Shown here: one piece after another, positions 26,013 to 33,703 of the stretch
How positions within the stretch are numbered: the first letter of the stretch is position 1
Layout: the number at the start of each line of letters is the position of its first letter
From: Streptomyces coffeae
GTDB lineage: Bacteria; Actinomycetota; Actinomycetes; Streptomycetales; Streptomycetaceae
Reading direction: 5' to 3'
DNA: 64,000 bases
Assembly (NCBI RefSeq): GCF_016741875.1
Contig: NZ_JAERRF010000014.1
Coordinates: forward strand, 143,683-207,682
Notes under the pieces: model-generated
Databases searched by the model: none
Seen by the model: the letters and a program-made list of their open reading frames with translations, nothing else
Told to the model about the DNA's origin: nothing
Program-made: the position numbers and the translations under genes

Positions 26013-27914
26013 TTATCGTCCCCCAAGGGCGGGCTGCGTTTTCCGTTTCTCCTGGCGGACGGTCCACCGCCAGGCGATGATCGGCGCGGCTGAGACAGCC
26101 AGGGCAAGTGATGCCCAAACGGTCATCGCTGGATGACTGTGGCCGAAGTAGAAGGAAGAGGCGAGCGACCCGCCGAAGACCACCAGGAAGAAAAGATGGA
26201 TCCGGAAGGTGCCGAAGAGGGTGTCGGGGCTCGAGGAGTCGCCCTTGGGAGTCACCACGAAGCGGCTTTTGCGGCGCAGTACGGTGTCGAACAGCGAACG
26301 CGCGTAGACGGGCGCGGCCAGCGCGGACATCACCATTCCGGCGACCCCGCCGGAGCCTTCCGGCTCATGCGGAGAGACGTTGTGCCTCCGGTTCCAGATG
26401 TACAGGCCGATCTGGAGGGCGGAGGCATTGCCGTAGAGCATCATCCAGATGGCGGGGTCGATCTCGATACCGGAGGCGCCGAACCCCAGGAACAGCGCAC
26501 AGCTCAGCGCGGCCAGGATCCAGTTCAGCGCCGACATCGGATAGAAGATCACCAGCAGGGTGTAGTTGAAGAGCTTGCCCGGCGGCAGGCTGAACGGGGC
26601 CTTCCAGAACTGCTTGAGGATCGTCTCGTAGGTACCCCGGGACCAGCGCAGCTGTTGGGTGAAGAAGTCGGTCCAGGCGGTCGGCCCCTCGCCCACCGCC
26701 AGTACGTCCGGGGTGTAGACGGAGGTCCAGTGGCGCCTGGTGGCCGGGTTGCGGTGGCGGTGCAGTTCGAACCCGGTGGCCATGTCCTCGGTGATCGAGT
26801 CGTACAGCCCGCCGATGCCCTTGATGGCGCTGATCCGCACCGCGTTGTTGGTGCCCACGAACATCGGGCCGCGATAGGCGTTGCCCGCCCGCTGGATCAG
26901 CGCGTGGAACAGGAACTGCTGGCTCTCGGCCGCCTTGGTGACGGCCGCGTCGTAGTTGCCGTAGACCTGCGGGCCGACGACGAAGGCCACGTCCGGGTCG
27001 CGGAAGTAGCCGAGCATCCGCTCCAGGTAGTTGGGCAGCGGCACATGGTCGGTGTCCACCGAGGCGAAGAAGTCGTAGGCGTCGCCGTGGGCGTCCAGCC
27101 AGGCGTTGTAGTTGCCGTGCTTGGTCTTGGCGCGGTGCGGGCCCTTGGGCTGGTTCCACTTCGCCACGCCCTTGCGGGAGAAGTGATGCACGCCCAGTCT
27201 CAGGCAGACCTCCTTGACCTCCGGGTCGTCGCCCTCGTCCAGCAGCCAGACGTGCAGCACCCCGCGATGGCGCAGCCGGATGGCGACTTCGAGGGTCTTC
27301 GTCACCATCTCCAGCGGTTCCTTGCCGGGCACGAAGGTGGTGATGAAGGCGACCTTGGTCCCGGTCTCGGGTATCACGGGCACCGGGTCGCGGGCCACGA
27401 GCGTGGCATGGGCGTTGGACAGCACGTTCATCGTGCGGAACAGCTCGATCAGCCCGATGGAGACCAGCATGACCGCGTCCATCACGACCAGCGTCGAGCT
27501 GGCGCCCTCCCGCTCGGTCCAGTGCGAGGGCTGCATCAGCCAGATCAGCAGCCCCAGCGACAGCAGGGGCGCGGCGCCCAGCAGCAGCGCCGCCCGGATG
27601 CGATGCGGCTCCTGCGCGAGCAGGCTGCGGTAGCGCACCCGGTAGGGCTGGGTCGGATCGGGCTGGGTGAGCGGTCCGGCCAGCCTGCTGTAGTGCTCGT
27701 AGTCGTACTTCGGCAGGGGCCGTCGCCGCCGGTGCCGGACCGGTCCGTGCCGGAAGTGGCGCGGAATGCGCAGGCGGGTGGTGGCGCACGAGTCGTACGG
27801 CTCGTGCCCCTCGGCCGGTTCGCGCCGCTGGGCCGAGTCGTACCTCCCGGTCGGTCCGTACCTTCTGGTCGGTCCGGACGAAGGCTGCCGGGCGCCGGTA
27901 GGCGACGACGTCAT
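26013..27914 (-). CDS. cslA: Cellulose-synthase-like glycosyltransferase CslA
   Basis: This is a 633-residue processive family 2 glycosyltransferase. An Arg-rich cytoplasmic N-terminus and two membrane helices precede the GT2 domain, with VWLLDEGDDPEV, the DxD in SVDTDHVPLP, TEDM and QQLRWSRGTYE (QxxRW). Several C-terminal helices follow (YTLLVIFYPMSALNWILAALSCALFLGF). It makes a beta-(1,4)-type glucan at growing tips, needed for aerial hyphae in S. coelicolor and S. lividans. glxA follows 3 nt later. Confidence 0.95.
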   Translation of the reverse strand: MTSSPTGARQPSSGPTRRYGPTGRYDSAQRREPAEGHEPYDSCATTRLRIPRHFRHGPVRHRRRRPLPKYDYEHYSRLAGPLTQPDPTQPYRVRYRSLLAQEPHRIRAALLLGAAPLLSLGLLIWLMQPSHWTEREGASSTLVVMDAVMLVSIGLIELFRTMNVLSNAHATLVARDPVPVIPETGTKVAFITTFVPGKEPLEMVTKTLEVAIRLRHRGVLHVWLLDEGDDPEVKEVCLRLGVHHFSRKGVAKWNQPKGPHRAKTKHGNYNAWLDAHGDAYDFFASVDTDHVPLPNYLERMLGYFRDPDVAFVVGPQVYGNYDAAVTKAAESQQFLFHALIQRAGNAYRGPMFVGTNNAVRISAIKGIGGLYDSITEDMATGFELHRHRNPATRRHWTSVYTPDVLAVGEGPTAWTDFFTQQLRWSRGTYETILKQFWKAPFSLPPGKLFNYTLLVIFYPMSALNWILAALSCALFLGFGASGIEIDPAIWMMLYGNASALQIGLYIWNRRHNVSPHEPEGSGGVAGMVMSALAAPVYARSLFDTVLRRKSRFVVTPKGDSSSPDTLFGTFRIHLFFLVVFGGSLASSFYFGHSHPAMTVWASLALAVSAAPIIAWRWTVRQEKRKTQPALGGR

Positions 27915-28249
27915 GAGTCATTCCCCCCGCACGCGTGGTCTGGTGCGTGCTGTCAGTGCTGTCGGCCGGAACCGCCCCCCTCGGCCGTAGGCGGCACAGT
28001 ACTGGATGCGGACAGGTGTGCGGATGCTGAATGAAAATCTTCTGCTTATTTGCTAAGTAAATCCTGGGTAAATCGATCTTGCTGCGTGTTGGGCTTGGTC
28101 GGATCAGCAACTTTGCTGCTGCGAGCCGTTGTTGTAGCGCGGAGCGACCCGTTCCAGGGCTGGCCGCGTTCGCTTGGTCACACGGGCGAACCAGGGCGGG
28201 CAGGGCAAATCGGCACGGGGGAGATGGCCGTGCGGCGGCCGAAAATCGA
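27915..28249. other. Intergenic region upstream of cslA
   Basis: No gene is seen in 335 bases. The part at 28025-28080 is markedly AT-rich for this genome (GAAAATCTTCTGC, TTATTTGCTAAGTAAATCC) and contains an imperfect palindrome ATTTGCTAAGTAAAT. It lies about 120-160 nt upstream of the cslA start and is the likely promoter/operator zone. Confidence 0.45.
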
Positions 28250-28936
28250 CTACTCGGGGTCGGGGAGCGGGGAGCGCAGTCGGGTACGGATGTTGCCGAA
28301 GTGCTCGCGGACGGCCTCTTCCGCGCGCAGCGCGTCGCCCGAGCGCACCGACTCCAGAATCTGCCGGTGCTGTGTGCAGGTCATCTTGGGGTCGGTCGGG
28401 ATGTCGACGAGGTCGGTACGCACCCGGTGGAAGGCATCCCAGAACGCCTCCAACACCTCGCTCAGCAGCGTGTTGTCCAGACTCCCGTACAGCGCGGCGT
28501 GGAACGCCCGGTCCGTCTCCGCCCGTACGGCCCCGGCCTCGGCCTCCGCCTCCATGCGTTGGACGATCGCGTCCAGCTCGGCGAGATCGGCCGCGGGTAT
28601 TCGCCCGGCGAGGCGCGCGATCAGCCCGGTCTCCACGGCCTCGCGCAGCTCCAGTAGTTGGAGCAGACTCTCCTCGCCGCGGTAGTGCCCGGCGACGGTC
28701 CGGAAGATCAGCCCCTCGATCATCGGCGCCATCGACATCGGCCCGACGTAGGTCCCGAAGCCGTGCCGGATCTCCACGATCCCCATGGCCTGAAGCGCCT
28801 TGAGCGCTTCGCGCACGGAGTTGCGGCTGACCCCGAGCAACTCCATCAACTCGGTCTCGGTGGGCAGCGGAGCCCCCGACGACAACCGCCGGTCGACGAT
28901 CAGCCGCTTGATGCGTTCCTGGATGTCACTCGCCAT
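28250..28936 (-). CDS. FadR-family GntR transcriptional regulator
   Basis: This is a 228-residue regulator with a winged-helix domain (PLPTETELMELLGVSRNSVREALKAL) and an FCD ligand-binding domain (LLELREAVETGLIARLA, FHAALYGSLDNTLL, with metal-type His in QHRQILESV). FCD regulators of this kind sense small carboxylates or sugar acids. I start at ATG 28936; GTG codons at 28963 or 28969 follow a GGAGG sequence and are alternatives adding 9-11 residues. No obvious target gene is divergent, so its regulon is unknown. Confidence 0.88.
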   Translation of the reverse strand: MASDIQERIKRLIVDRRLSSGAPLPTETELMELLGVSRNSVREALKALQAMGIVEIRHGFGTYVGPMSMAPMIEGLIFRTVAGHYRGEESLLQLLELREAVETGLIARLAGRIPAADLAELDAIVQRMEAEAEAGAVRAETDRAFHAALYGSLDNTLLSEVLEAFWDAFHRVRTDLVDIPTDPKMTCTQHRQILESVRSGDALRAEEAVREHFGNIRTRLRSPLPDPE

Positions 28937-29008
28937 CCCCCGCGTATGCGTCGCCACCGCCACCGCCACCTCCGATCCGAACAGCTTACCGGGGGCGGCG
29001 CGCGGTGA

Positions 29009-29191
29009 TCAGAGGCGTGCGAGTGCGAGGAAGGTGGCCCAGGCGGTGTGGGAGACGGTGAGTTCCCCGGTGGTGGTGTCTTTGGAGTCGCGGATGTGGA
29101 CGGTGGTCTGCTCTATGGCGACCTCGACGCAGTTGTCGCCTCCGCCGCCGCTGTAGCTGCTCTTGAACCAGTCGCGTTCGGTGGTGCTCAC
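29009..29191 (-). CDS. DUF397 domain protein, downstream copy
   Basis: This 60-residue protein is a single DUF397 domain: WFKSSYSGGGGDNCVEVA, then VHIRDSKD and the aromatic C-terminal WATFLALA. It overlaps the upstream DUF397 gene by ATGA. DUF397 proteins are typical partners of adjacent XRE regulators in Streptomyces (bldB/whiJ-like sets), where they are thought to antagonise the regulator. Confidence 0.9.
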   Translation of the reverse strand: MSTTERDWFKSSYSGGGGDNCVEVAIEQTTVHIRDSKDTTTGELTVSHTAWATFLALARL

Positions 29192-29379
29192 CGGGGCTCC
29201 GTCGCGAAGGCGGTGAAGGCGGTCCAGGCGTCGTGGGAGACGGCGAGCTGGGCGGCGTGGGGGTCCTTAGAGTCGCGGATGTGTACGGAGGCGGCACGTA
29301 TGGCGACCTCGATGCAGTTTCCGCCTCCGCTTCCGCTGTAGCTGCTCTTGAACCAGTCGTCGCGTTCGGACGTGCTCAT
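29188..29379 (-). CDS. DUF397 domain protein, upstream copy
   Basis: This 63-residue protein (WFKSSYSGSGGGNCIEVA, VHIRDSKDPHAAQLAVS) is a close relative of the next gene and probably arose by tandem duplication. It overlaps the XRE regulator stop by ATGA, so all three genes are translationally coupled. It is likely a binding partner or antagonist of that regulator. Confidence 0.9.
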   Translation of the reverse strand: MSTSERDDWFKSSYSGSGGGNCIEVAIRAASVHIRDSKDPHAAQLAVSHDAWTAFTAFATEPR

Positions 29380-30221
29380 AGCGCTCCTCGCATCTGCTCC
29401 AGCAGGCTCGTAGTGGCCTGGGGGCTTAGAGCCTGTGAGCGCAGTTTGCCATAGCGTTGGAGCATCGCACTTACGGCTTTTGGGTCAGTGATCATGACGC
29501 TCGTGTCCTGAGCCTCGATGTAGCCGACCCACTGGTGCTCGACTGTCTCAGCGAGGCACATCTGTCCGTCAGAGCCGAAGTGATCCTCCTGCCGTAATGG
29601 CATGACCTGGATCTCAACGTTCCATCGGCGTTGCTGCGCGAGAAGGTGATCCAGGAGCACTCGGGTGACCTGGGAGCCACCGAGGCTCCGCTCCAACAAG
29701 GCTTGTTCGATCACGAAGGAGAACGAGGTGTTTGGTAGTTCCTTGAACAGCCGCTGCCTGGCGAGCCTCGCCGTAACCTGCTGCTCCAACTGCTCGGGTG
29801 AGATGTGTGGGAGGCGGCGTTTGAAGACCCCACGGATGTACGTCTCGGACTGAAGCAGCCCCGGCACGACCGCGCACTCGTACGTGAGCAGCGACACCGC
29901 CTCCTCCTCGATCCCCGCCCAGTGCCGAAACCATGACGCCAGTCCGACCTTCCGTGTCAGACTGCGGTACGCGGCGCCCAGCACTCGCGCCGCCGGTGCG
30001 CCCAACACCGCCTCCGCCCGCTCGATCAGCTCCCTCGGCGGGAACCGTTTGCCCTGCTCGATCTTGGCGATGTACGGCACGGAGTACTGCACGCGTGGAG
30101 CGAACTGCTCCTGCGTCAGGCCCGCTTCGTCTCGTAGGGCCTTTAAAACCGCGCCAAAGGTCTTGAGAGTGTCCGACATCTCTGGTTCGCTGTTCGGGCT
30201 GCCGCCGTTGTCTGCTGCCAT
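29376..30221 (-). CDS. XRE-family regulator with DUF5753-type C-terminal domain
   Basis: This 281-residue protein has an N-terminal HTH_3 domain (FGAVLKALRDEAGLTQEQFAPRVQYSVPYIAKIEQGKRFP) and a C-terminal domain starting near WFRHWAGIEEEAVSLLTYE, typical of WhiJ-like regulators. ATG 30221 (MAADNGG) is the chosen start; ATG 30179 (MSDTLKT) is possible. Leu26 is encoded by the rare TTA codon (30144-30146), so translation may depend on bldA tRNA. It forms an operon with two DUF397 genes and is divergent from an ATPase gene. Confidence 0.88.
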   Translation of the reverse strand: MAADNGGSPNSEPEMSDTLKTFGAVLKALRDEAGLTQEQFAPRVQYSVPYIAKIEQGKRFPPRELIERAEAVLGAPAARVLGAAYRSLTRKVGLASWFRHWAGIEEEAVSLLTYECAVVPGLLQSETYIRGVFKRRLPHISPEQLEQQVTARLARQRLFKELPNTSFSFVIEQALLERSLGGSQVTRVLLDHLLAQQRRWNVEIQVMPLRQEDHFGSDGQMCLAETVEHQWVGYIEAQDTSVMITDPKAVSAMLQRYGKLRSQALSPQATTSLLEQMRGAL

Positions 30222-30335
30222 CTGTTCATCGTCACGCGCGGTGACCAACCCCGTCCAGGGCGTGAACTGATACAACGCAAACTGGGTGGGTGTCGGACCT
30301 GGCTGACAGCCGGTCGTCACCGGAACGCTTCCGCC

Positions 30336-30785
30336 ATGACCGCTCCACGGCCCCAAGCCCCCCTCACCGTACGTTCGTTCGCGCAGCGCTTCTCCGCCAC
30401 CCGGCGCGGTGCCCGGCTCGCCCGGCTGCTGGCCGTGCACCAGCTCACCGACTGGGGGTTCGCCCCCGGGGTCGGCGGCTACGACGCCGCCGTACTCGTC
30501 GTGGCCGAACTGTCCGCCAACGCCGTGCTCCACGGCCGCGTTCCCGGGCGGGACTTCGCACGGCTGCTGCGGTACGACGACCAGGCGGGCCGTCTGGAGA
30601 TCGAGGTCTCGGACACCCATCACGCGGACCCCATTCCCAAGGCCCCCACGTCGGACGACGAACAGGGCCGCGGCCTGCTCCTGGTCGAGGCGCTGGCCGA
30701 CCGCTGGGGCGTACGGGACCGCCGCGGTCCGGGGAAGACGGTGTGGGCGACGGTGCTCAACAACAGCCCCTCGCAAACGACTTGA
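30336..30785 (+). CDS. Anti-sigma-factor-like ATP-binding protein (HATPase_c_2)
   Basis: This 149-residue GHKL ATPase of the RsbW/SpoIIAB type has the N box AELSANAVLHG, G1 box VSDTHHADP and G2 box DDEQGRGLLLVEALADRWGV. It probably acts as a kinase or ATP-dependent binding partner in a switch. It is divergent from the XRE/DUF397 operon, a very common three-part set in Streptomyces. Confidence 0.88.
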   Translation: MTAPRPQAPLTVRSFAQRFSATRRGARLARLLAVHQLTDWGFAPGVGGYDAAVLVVAELSANAVLHGRVPGRDFARLLRYDDQAGRLEIEVSDTHHADPIPKAPTSDDEQGRGLLLVEALADRWGVRDRRGPGKTVWATVLNNSPSQTT

Positions 30786-30961
30786 GCTCTGCTCGAGGGT
30801 GAGGGGCGGTTGGCGCGGGCCTCCGGCGTGCTGCTGTCGCCTGACTCATTGCCACACCCCGGTGCGCCGGGGTCCGGCCCTGGCGGTCCGCCCCGCGGTG
30901 CGGGAGATTTCAGCGGCCGGGTCAATCGGGACCCACGCGGATCTTTCCCTCAGGAGGGGAT

Positions 30962-31549
30962 ATGTCGTCCATTCGCGCCTTAGTCGTCGCTGCCGTCGCC
31001 GCCGGTGTTCTCGCCGGCACCGGTACCGGAGCCATGGCGGCCACGGCCGTCAGCCGCTTCGACGACGGCAGCTTCGAGACACCCGTGGCGCCGGCCAACT
31101 CGTTCCAGATGGTGACGGCGGGGGGTTCCATCGGCCCGTGGCAGGTCACCGCCGGAAGCGTCGACCACATCGGTGCCGGGTTCTGGCAGGCGGCAGAAGG
31201 CGATCAGTCCGTCGACCTCAGCGGCCAGAGCGGCGGAACCGTGGCGCAGACGTTCACGACGGTCCCGGGGAAGCGGTACACGGTGACGTACTCCCTCGCG
31301 GGGAACCCCGCGAGCGGCCCGGCGGTGAAGACCGGGAAGGTCCTGGTGGACGGGCAGAACTTCCAGGACTTCACCTTCGACACCACGGGCAAGTCCATGA
31401 CGAACATGGGCTATGTGACCCGTGAGGTGACCTTCGTGGCCACCGGCGCCTCCACGACGCTGGCGTTCGCCAGCACCACCAATACGGCCGCGGGACCGGT
31501 CCTCGACGACGTTCAGGTGCGCGAGTGCGCACCGTGCCCGAGCTGCTGA
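30962..31549 (+). CDS. Secreted DUF642-like / choice-of-anchor C protein
   Basis: This 195-residue protein has a clear signal peptide (LVVAAVAAGVLAGTGTGAMA) followed by a single beta-sandwich domain with the DUF642-type pattern: DGSFETPVAP, IGPWQVTAGSVDHIG, QSVDLSGQSGGTVAQTF and VLDDVQVRE. It ends in CAPCPSC. Related domains bind carbohydrate. An AGGAGGGG ribosome site lies before the ATG. A strong hairpin terminator follows. Confidence 0.85.
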   Translation: MSSIRALVVAAVAAGVLAGTGTGAMAATAVSRFDDGSFETPVAPANSFQMVTAGGSIGPWQVTAGSVDHIGAGFWQAAEGDQSVDLSGQSGGTVAQTFTTVPGKRYTVTYSLAGNPASGPAVKTGKVLVDGQNFQDFTFDTTGKSMTNMGYVTREVTFVATGASTTLAFASTTNTAAGPVLDDVQVRECAPCPSC

Positions 31550-31563
31550 CCACCATCACGCTC

Positions 31564-31599
31564 GGAGTGGCCCCGGCGCACCGGCGCCGGGGCCACTCC
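31564..31599. terminator. Strong hairpin terminator between DUF642 and MarR genes
   Basis: A 16-bp perfect inverted repeat (31564-31579 with 31584-31599) with a 4-nt loop lies between two converging genes and probably ends both transcripts. Confidence 0.85.
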
Positions 31600-31610
31600 T
31601 GGTCCTGGGT

Positions 31611-32096
31611 TCAAGGCCCCTCGGGGGCCTCGGCGGACGCCAGATGCGCGGTGACGTCCTCGACCATGCGGCCGAGGAGACGGCCCAGTTCCTCCCGGTC
31701 CCGCGTCGGCCAGTCCGCCATGGCCGCGGTGAACCAGGAGAGCAAGGTGCGCATATAGCGGTCGGCGGTCGCCGTTCCCTCCGGGGTCAGGGCGATCAGC
31801 CGGGCCCGCTGGTCGTGCGGGTCGGCGACCCGGTGGACGAGGCCGCGCTGTTCGAGTCCCTGCACCTGGCGGGTGGCGTGCGGGCCCGCGACCTGCATCC
31901 GGGTGGCGATCTCGCCGATGCGCAGCGGCTGGTCCGCCATGCGCAGGACGCCGAGAACCGCCAACGCGGGCCGCTCCAGCGTGATTCCGGCGGCCGCGAC
32001 GGTGCGCTCGAACAGGGTGCCGCGGTTCAGCGCGTTGCTGAGCTGCGTCAGATGGGGGAGCACCGCCGCGAGCGGGTCATCGTCGTTCGGGACCAT
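31611..32096 (-). CDS. MarR-family transcriptional regulator
   Basis: This 161-residue MarR regulator has the winged helix (PLRIGEIATRMQVAGPHATRQVQGLEQRGLVHRVADPHDQRARLIALTPEG read in overlapping parts) flanked by dimerisation helices. ATG 32096 has AGAGG at normal spacing; the adjacent GTG 32099 is possible. It is divergent from a FAD monooxygenase gene, with a perfect palindrome between them, so it probably represses both and releases on binding a phenolic or drug ligand. Confidence 0.92.
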   Translation of the reverse strand: MVPNDDDPLAAVLPHLTQLSNALNRGTLFERTVAAAGITLERPALAVLGVLRMADQPLRIGEIATRMQVAGPHATRQVQGLEQRGLVHRVADPHDQRARLIALTPEGTATADRYMRTLLSWFTAAMADWPTRDREELGRLLGRMVEDVTAHLASAEAPEGP

Positions 32097-32112
32097 CACA
32101 CATCCTCTTGCT

Positions 32113-32127
32113 TACCTAAGTTAGGTA
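32113..32127. promoter_or_regulatory. MarR operator palindrome
   Basis: TACCTAA-G-TTAGGTA is a perfect 15-bp palindrome lying between the MarR start (32096) and the monooxygenase start (32154). Its size, AT content and site are typical of MarR operators. Confidence 0.75.
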
Positions 32128-32153
32128 TATTTTTGATCCAGGGAGGTACGCCA

Positions 32154-33386
32154 ATGAGGAAGTTACCGAAGGGCAAGATCCTGATCTCCGGAGCCGGTGT
32201 CGCGGGGCCCGCGCTGGCCTACTGGCTCCATCGATACGGCTTCGCCGTCACCGTTGTGGAGAAGGCGCCCGCGATGCGCGGAAGCGGCTATCCGGTCGAT
32301 GTCCGGGGCACCGCGCTGGAGGTGGTGCGGCGGATGGGGGTGCTGCCCCGGTTGAGGGAGGCTCATATACGCACCCGGCGGATCGGCTTCGTGGGCGCCG
32401 ACGGGAAGGTGCTGAGTTCCATGAAGCCCGAAGCCCTCGTCGGTGGGACGGAGGGGCGGGACATCGAACTGCCCCGGGGGGATCTGGCCGTGGTGCTGTA
32501 CGACGCCGTGCGGGACGATGTCGAGTTCCTGTTCGGCGACTCGATCGCCGCGCTGCACGGCGAGGGCGGCGGCAAGGCCGTGGAGGTGGTCTTCGCCGGC
32601 GGACGGGAGCGCGCCTTCGACCTCGTCATCGGTGCCGATGGGCTCCATTCGCGCACCAGGGGGCTGGCGTTCGGGCCCGAGGCGCGCTTCCACCGGTATC
32701 TCGGCTACTGCTTCGCCGGGTTCACGATGCCCAACCGCCTCGGGCTCTCGCATGAGGCGCTGGTGTGCAACGTGCCGGGGAGGGCCGCGACCCTGTACGC
32801 ACCCGGCGAGGGTGATCAGCTGCACGCCTTCTTGATCTTCGCCCGTCCCGATCCGCCGTACGGCGCGTTCGCCGACCCCGGTGGCCAGCGGGATCTGGTC
32901 GCTTCGGCTTTCGCCGGGTGCCGTTGGGAGATCCCGCGGATGGTCGACGCCCTGCGCGCGTCCGAGGATCTCTTCTTCGACGTCGTCAGCCAGATCCGGA
33001 TGCCCCGGTGGTCGCGCGGCCGGGTGGCTCTCGTCGGCGACGCCGCGTACGCGCCCTCGTTTCTCTCCGGGCAGGGTACGAGCATCGCGCTGGCCGGTGC
33101 GTATGTGCTGGCCGGAGAGCTGGCCGCCGGTTCGGGCCGGGGCGGTCACACGGAGGCCCTCGCGGCGTACGAGCGGGTGATGCGGACGTTCGTCGAGCTG
33201 AATCAGGCGCTCGCCGACGGCGGGGGTGTCACGCTCATGCCCCGTACCCGTGCCGGGCTGTGGCTGCGGAACCGGATGCTGCGGATGGCGCCCCTGCTCG
33301 CCCGCATCGGGCCGGTCGGGCGCAAGGGCCGGAGTGCCTATACGGCACTCACGCTGCCCGAGTATCCCGAGCCCGCGGGGGTGTAG
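32154..33386 (+). CDS. FAD-dependent aromatic-type monooxygenase
   Basis: This 410-residue flavoprotein of the PHBH/TetX class has the Rossmann motif GAGVAGPALAYWLHRYGFAVTVVEK near the start, the FAD/NADPH DG motif DLVIGADGLHSRTR, and the GD motif VALVGDAAYAPSFLSGQGTS. Members hydroxylate aromatic or polyketide substrates and some inactivate antibiotics. The start follows GGGAGG. Control by the divergent MarR suggests an inducible detoxification role. A longer upstream open frame is not coding. Confidence 0.92.
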   Translation: MRKLPKGKILISGAGVAGPALAYWLHRYGFAVTVVEKAPAMRGSGYPVDVRGTALEVVRRMGVLPRLREAHIRTRRIGFVGADGKVLSSMKPEALVGGTEGRDIELPRGDLAVVLYDAVRDDVEFLFGDSIAALHGEGGGKAVEVVFAGGRERAFDLVIGADGLHSRTRGLAFGPEARFHRYLGYCFAGFTMPNRLGLSHEALVCNVPGRAATLYAPGEGDQLHAFLIFARPDPPYGAFADPGGQRDLVASAFAGCRWEIPRMVDALRASEDLFFDVVSQIRMPRWSRGRVALVGDAAYAPSFLSGQGTSIALAGAYVLAGELAAGSGRGGHTEALAAYERVMRTFVELNQALADGGGVTLMPRTRAGLWLRNRMLRMAPLLARIGPVGRKGRSAYTALTLPEYPEPAGV

Positions 33387-33415
33387 GGCCGCCCGCGCAG
33401 GGCCCGAAAAAGCGA

Positions 33416-33447
33416 CTGGGGTTTCTCGGTGAACCGAGAAACCCCAG
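33416..33447. terminator. Hairpin terminator downstream of monooxygenase and tRNA-Lys
   Basis: A 15-bp perfect stem (33416-33430 with 33433-33447) with a 2-nt loop lies between the monooxygenase stop and the 3' end of the opposite-strand tRNA. It is preceded on the left by an A run, which gives a T tract for the leftward tRNA transcript. Confidence 0.85.
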
Positions 33448-33467
33448 GTCAGTGGCGTAAGCCAAGG

Positions 33468-33541
33468 TGCGCCGCCAGGGACTCGAACCCCGGACCCGCT
33501 GATTAAGAGTCAGCTGCTCTAACCAACTGAGCTAGCGGCGC
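33468..33541 (-). tRNA. tRNA-Lys (anticodon CTT)
   Basis: On the minus strand the 74-nt sequence forms a normal cloverleaf. The acceptor stem GCGCCGC pairs with GCGGCGC, the D arm contains AGTTGGTTAGAGC, the anticodon stem GCTGA/TCAGC holds loop CTCTTAA (anticodon CTT), and the T arm contains GGTTCGAGTCC. The discriminator is A and CCA is not encoded. Confidence 0.96.
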
Positions 33542-33614
33542 CTGCTGACGGAGGAATCTTACCGGACCCCGGGCGGTGCTCCCGACCAGCGGTGCCGTGG
33601 CCTGGCCATTGGTA

Positions 33615-33626
33615 TGGACATGTCCA
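33615..33626. promoter_or_regulatory. 12-bp palindrome upstream of the LPMO gene
   Basis: TGGACATGTCCA is a perfect 12-bp palindrome 78 nt upstream of the LPMO start and 20 nt upstream of the DasR-like box. It may be a second regulator site; no protein can be assigned. Confidence 0.35.
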
Positions 33627-33646
33627 AAACTGCTCGCTACGCTCGA

Positions 33647-33662
33647 CTTGGTCTAGACCGCA
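33647..33662. promoter_or_regulatory. DasR-like (dre) box upstream of the LPMO gene
   Basis: The core TGGTCTAGACC at 33649-33659 matches the dre consensus ACTGGTCTAGACCACT at 12 of 16 positions by my alignment. DasR, the GlcNAc-responsive GntR regulator, uses such boxes at chitinase and chitin-binding genes, which fits an AA10 LPMO 42 nt downstream. Confidence 0.65.
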
Positions 33663-33703
33663 GTGCACGGCTCATGGACTCCCCACGTCTTCAGGAGCGA
33701 AGC

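Noticed and set aside
24246..26093. A 615-codon plus-strand open frame opposite glxA
   Set aside because: It is the shadow of the third-position GC bias of glxA; the translation is a Val/Gly/Asp/Leu mixture with no recognisable fold. The same applies to the long frame opposite cslA (26133-28034) and opposite the PBP (3203-4828).
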